DNA from: Synergistaceae bacterium
GTDB lineage: Bacteria; Synergistota; Synergistia; Synergistales; Synergistaceae
Assembly (NCBI GenBank): GCA_031283975.1
Contig: JAITAT010000222.1
Coordinates: forward strand, 1-6,296
Direction: 5' to 3'
DNA length: 6,296 bases
Shown here: positions 5,672-6,296 of the stretch, in pieces
Layout of the letters: every line of letters starts with the position of its first letter
How positions within the stretch are numbered: position 1 is the first letter of the stretch
Translations under genes and position numbers: made by a program
Notes under the pieces: generated by a model
Databases searched by the model: none
The model's input: the letters and a program-made list of their open reading frames with translations, nothing else
What the model was told of the DNA's origin: nothing

Positions 5672-6296
5672 TGATGACCTCTTTCTATCTCCGCGATAGC
5701 GCGAAAAATGGGGAAAGCTTGAAGCGGGACGACAGCGTTGCCCAAAGCCCGCAGACGCGCCACACGGTTTTTCACGCCTTTCGCCACGCGCGGTATGTCC
5801 GGTTCTACCCGCCAATATCCGCTGTCCAGCCAACAGGGAAGCCCATCAGCCACTCCACCCAATCCGGGTTCAACGCTCCGCCCGCGCTGACATTCAGTTG
5901 ATCCGAGCGCCTGCCGTTCTCCGTTCGTTGCGACGGCTGGTTGTTGTTCTTCGCGTCGTTGCGGGTCGGGGTGGGATAAAGCTGGATGTGCGCCGGCAGG
6001 CTTATCCCATGCCCCCGGCTCATTTCTTTCATCGCCCCGCCCGGCGTCCTGAGTTCCTTGTCCGAATCGCTCGCGCGCGGCGTCGGAAAAAGATGGGCTA
6101 TCTGATCGTTCAGCGTCAGAAGGCTGTGTTTCTCCAGGCTCTCCGCGAAACGCTCTTTCGACTGCGCGCCCCTCGAACATCCGGCGTCCGGGGTGCGGAA
6201 CAGTTGCGGATGGTTCACCTGGTCTTGCAGCCTGATGGTCTGGCCCTTCTCCAATCGCCTCAAAATCCCGGCCTCGCTCGCAGGCCCGTGATTCGG
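5668..6296 (-). CDS. phage-type C5-cytosine DNA methyltransferase, C-terminal part, with an apparent -1 frameshift
   Basis: The gene enters from the right edge, so the catalytic motifs (PCQ, ENV) are outside. One frame is open from 6296 to TAG at 5805 and holds three motifs of the type LF/Y-x-TP (LFRTPDA, LFPTPRASD, LYPTPTRND) and then LNPDWVEWLMGFPVGWT, a hallmark of phage methyltransferases. The hallmark end of the family, VKNRVARLRALGNAVVP and FPIFRAIAEIE, lies in the -1 frame and ends at TGA 5668. A complete protein therefore needs a -1 shift (or an indel) near 5805-5830. No canonical slippery heptamer is visible there, so mutation, sequencing error or an unusual frameshift all remain possible. 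The product would methylate the element's DNA for protection from host restriction. Family call is firm, integrity is not. Confidence 0.75.
   Translation of the reverse strand, partial: ESRACERGRDFEAIGEGPDHQAARPGEPSATVPHPGRRMFEGRAVERAFRGEPGETQPSDAERSDSPSFSDAARERFGQGTQDAGRGDERNEPGAWDKPAGAHPALSHPDPQRREEQQPAVATNGERQALGSTECQRGRSVEPGLGGVADGLPCWLDSGYWRVEPDIPRVAKGVKNRVARLRALGNAVVPLQAFPIFRAIAEIERGHQ

Noticed and set aside
5668..5833. Longer start (5833) for the PAPS-reductase-like protein.
   Set aside because: The extra 54 residues lie wholly over the methyltransferase end and have no family likeness; ATG 5671 has a ribosome-binding site and the ATGA overlap.

Overview
All nine supported genes lie on the minus strand, tightly packed with short gaps and start/stop overlaps. 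Read from right to left they form what looks like one long operon of a mobile element. By eye the sequence is GC-rich (roughly mid-50s percent). The presence of a TraB-type membrane/nitrilase transfer protein, known from Gram-negative conjugative plasmids, points to a Gram-negative host. I cannot name the organism; a gut- or sediment-type anaerobe is only a guess. Many phage-type genes sit beside conjugation-type genes, so the element is probably an integrative conjugative element, a conjugative plasmid or a phage-plasmid rather than ordinary chromosome.

Right part (6296 to 4715): the C-terminal part of a phage-type C5-cytosine DNA methyltransferase enters from the right edge. Its last section lies in a different frame (an apparent -1 shift near 5805-5830). 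It overlaps, by an ATGA junction, a phage-type PAPS-reductase/DndC-like ATP-pyrophosphatase protein.

Middle part (4692 to 2626): a replication module made of a small winged-helix protein, a replication initiator (winged-helix N-terminus plus the C-terminal domain usual in phage replication proteins), and a DnaC-like AAA+ helicase loader. Inside the initiator gene are four 18-bp palindromic repeats (three matching, one degenerate) followed by an AT-rich stretch. This is the same arrangement as the lambda origin inside gene O, and I regard it as the probable replication origin of the element.

Left part (2549 to 1): a 31-residue small ORF with a very good ribosome-binding site, coupled by ATGA to a TraB-like membrane protein with a nitrilase/Lnt-type domain. 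Next comes a 48-residue, extremely acidic protein. Last is a long open frame that runs off the left edge, with an ArdC-type single-stranded-DNA-binding N-terminus, no visible HExxH metallopeptidase motif and an alanine-rich helical C-terminal extension.

Together the genes suggest a unit for replication (initiator, origin, loader), protection of the element's DNA (methyltransferase, ArdC-like protein, perhaps the acidic protein and the PAPS-reductase-like protein) and transfer (TraB). No tRNA, rRNA, CRISPR array, insertion sequence or convincing factor-independent terminator was seen. The operon promoter probably lies beyond the right edge. No stretch longer than 300 bases lacks a gene.
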